Source: Mycolicibacterium peregrinum (GTDB lineage: Bacteria; Actinomycetota; Actinomycetes; Mycobacteriales; Mycobacteriaceae). Taken from it: a stretch of 64,000 nucleotides of DNA. The position numbers and the translations under genes are program-made. Below are positions 63,483 to 64,000 of the stretch, piece by piece. The notes below the pieces were generated by a model. It searched no databases. It saw nothing but the letters and a program-made list of their open reading frames with translations, and had not been told where the DNA came from. Location of the stretch: assembly GCF_001665785.1 (NCBI RefSeq), contig NZ_LZSO01000028.1, forward strand, positions 124,001 to 188,000, read 5' to 3'. Each line of letters starts with the position of its first letter. The first letter of the stretch is position 1.

Positions 63483-64000
63483 TCAGCTGTACCCGGTGAT
63501 GGTTCCGGTGCGGTGGTCGACCACCAAGATCGCTCCAGGGACCACCACCACGTCGCTTCCGCCCGCCACGTGCTGTCGCCCCGACACCATCGAGCAGTCC
63601 GAACGCCGGACAGCCGCCAGCCCATCGCCGCGCTCGGAGGCCACCATCTCGTCACGCAGGAAGGCTCTGCCACCGACCGAAATTCCATCGGGCAGCGTGC
63701 ACCGGATGGCGGCATCCGATCCTTCCCGCAACCTGCGGAGGTTGTCCTGCGGATACCGGAACTGTTCGATGAAAGCGTCAACGGCGGGATAACCGAACTT
63801 CACCCGACCCTCGAGCGGTGTCGCGGCCCCGGTGACACCGTTGACGTAAAAGGTTCTGCCGAGCCTGTCCCGGAATGCGACCCCGTCCCGTCCGGCGTGC
63901 ACGACGGAGAACACGCTGGTGTCCGGAAGCGCATCCCGGTCATAGATCGCCGCAACGGGGTACTCGTCAGCCACCACATCGAACCGTTGGCGCCCTGTCT
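63483..64000 (-). CDS. Unrecognised protein, 5' part outside the window
   Basis: The frame is open from the stop at 63483 to the right edge, about 172 codons seen. It contains DEYPVAAIYDRDALPDTSVF, FYVNGVTGAATPLEG and SVGGRAFLRDEM, then a hydrophobic VVVVPGAILVVDH near the end. I do not recognise the family. No signal peptide can be judged because the N-terminus lies outside. It ends 57 bp upstream of fadE8 on the same strand. Confidence 0.6.
   Translation of the reverse strand, partial: TGRQRFDVVADEYPVAAIYDRDALPDTSVFSVVHAGRDGVAFRDRLGRTFYVNGVTGAATPLEGRVKFGYPAVDAFIEQFRYPQDNLRRLREGSDAAIRCTLPDGISVGGRAFLRDEMVASERGDGLAAVRRSDCSMVSGRQHVAGGSDVVVVPGAILVVDHRTGTITGYS

Overview
The window looks like chromosomal DNA of a non-tuberculous mycobacterium, probably a rapid grower of the Mycolicibacterium type. 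It is GC-rich and has GTG/TTG starts and many 4-bp ATGA/GTGA gene overlaps. It holds a complete mycofactocin (mft) cluster. From memory, its gene order follows, in reverse, the M. tuberculosis stretch from fadE8-echA4-echA5 through rpsL-rpsG-fusA-tuf and mft to the S10 operon. No rRNA, tRNA, CRISPR array or intact insertion sequence was recognised.

Layout, left to right. 1-3.5 kb: an FAD-dependent oxidoreductase cut by the window edge, a Nudix hydrolase with a LuxR remnant beside it, and a beta-helix (pectate-lyase-like) protein. 3.6-11.5 kb: a lipase-fold lipoprotein that appears to lack its catalytic Ser and His, then a four-gene leftward operon of a BcsB-like exported protein, an unrecognised polytopic protein, a BcsA-like processive glycosyltransferase and a GT-C-like membrane protein. 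It looks like a cell-surface polysaccharide assembly unit. 11.7-18.2 kb: sdhC-sdhA-sdhB of the fumarate-reductase-like (Sdh1) type with a dicarboxylate transporter, convergent with a second copy of the unrecognised polytopic protein. 18.2-24.5 kb: a fasciclin remnant, a strong terminator and the 11-gene S10 operon (rpsJ to rpsQ), with a sigma-A-like promoter and a leader of about 275 nt.

24.7-30.9 kb: accessory genes between rpsJ and mft: a DUF4442 protein, a SnoaL-like protein with a lipoprotein carboxylesterase, a P450, and a TetR repressor divergent from an MFS exporter over a multi-half-site operator. 30.9-38.1 kb: mftA-B-C-D-E-F-G in one leftward operon, with mftR divergent. 38.1-42 kb: a PhyH-type dioxygenase, an ECF sigma factor overlapping a triple-VOC gene, and a ferredoxin-reductase-like flavoprotein. 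42-47.2 kb: an arginine/ornithine module (Lrp regulator, DDAH-like hydrolase, intact rocD, rocE, tandem Usp). 47.2-50 kb: a mycofactocin-dependent SDR, a SHOCT membrane protein and a cutinase.

50.1-54.5 kb: the str operon (rpsL-rpsG-fusA-tuf). 54.7-59.3 kb: a TetR regulator, two DUF3558 lipoproteins, two DUF3060 proteins and a large exported mycobacterial protein. 59.4-63.4 kb: fadE8-echA4-paaX-type-echA5, a tightly overlapped acyl-CoA operon with two unusual crotonases. The window ends in an unrecognised partial gene.

The least explained parts are the BcsA/BcsB-like operon with its duplicated membrane partner, the catalytically stripped lipase homologue, the two intergenic hairpins sharing one outer arm, and the crotonases with altered catalytic glutamates.
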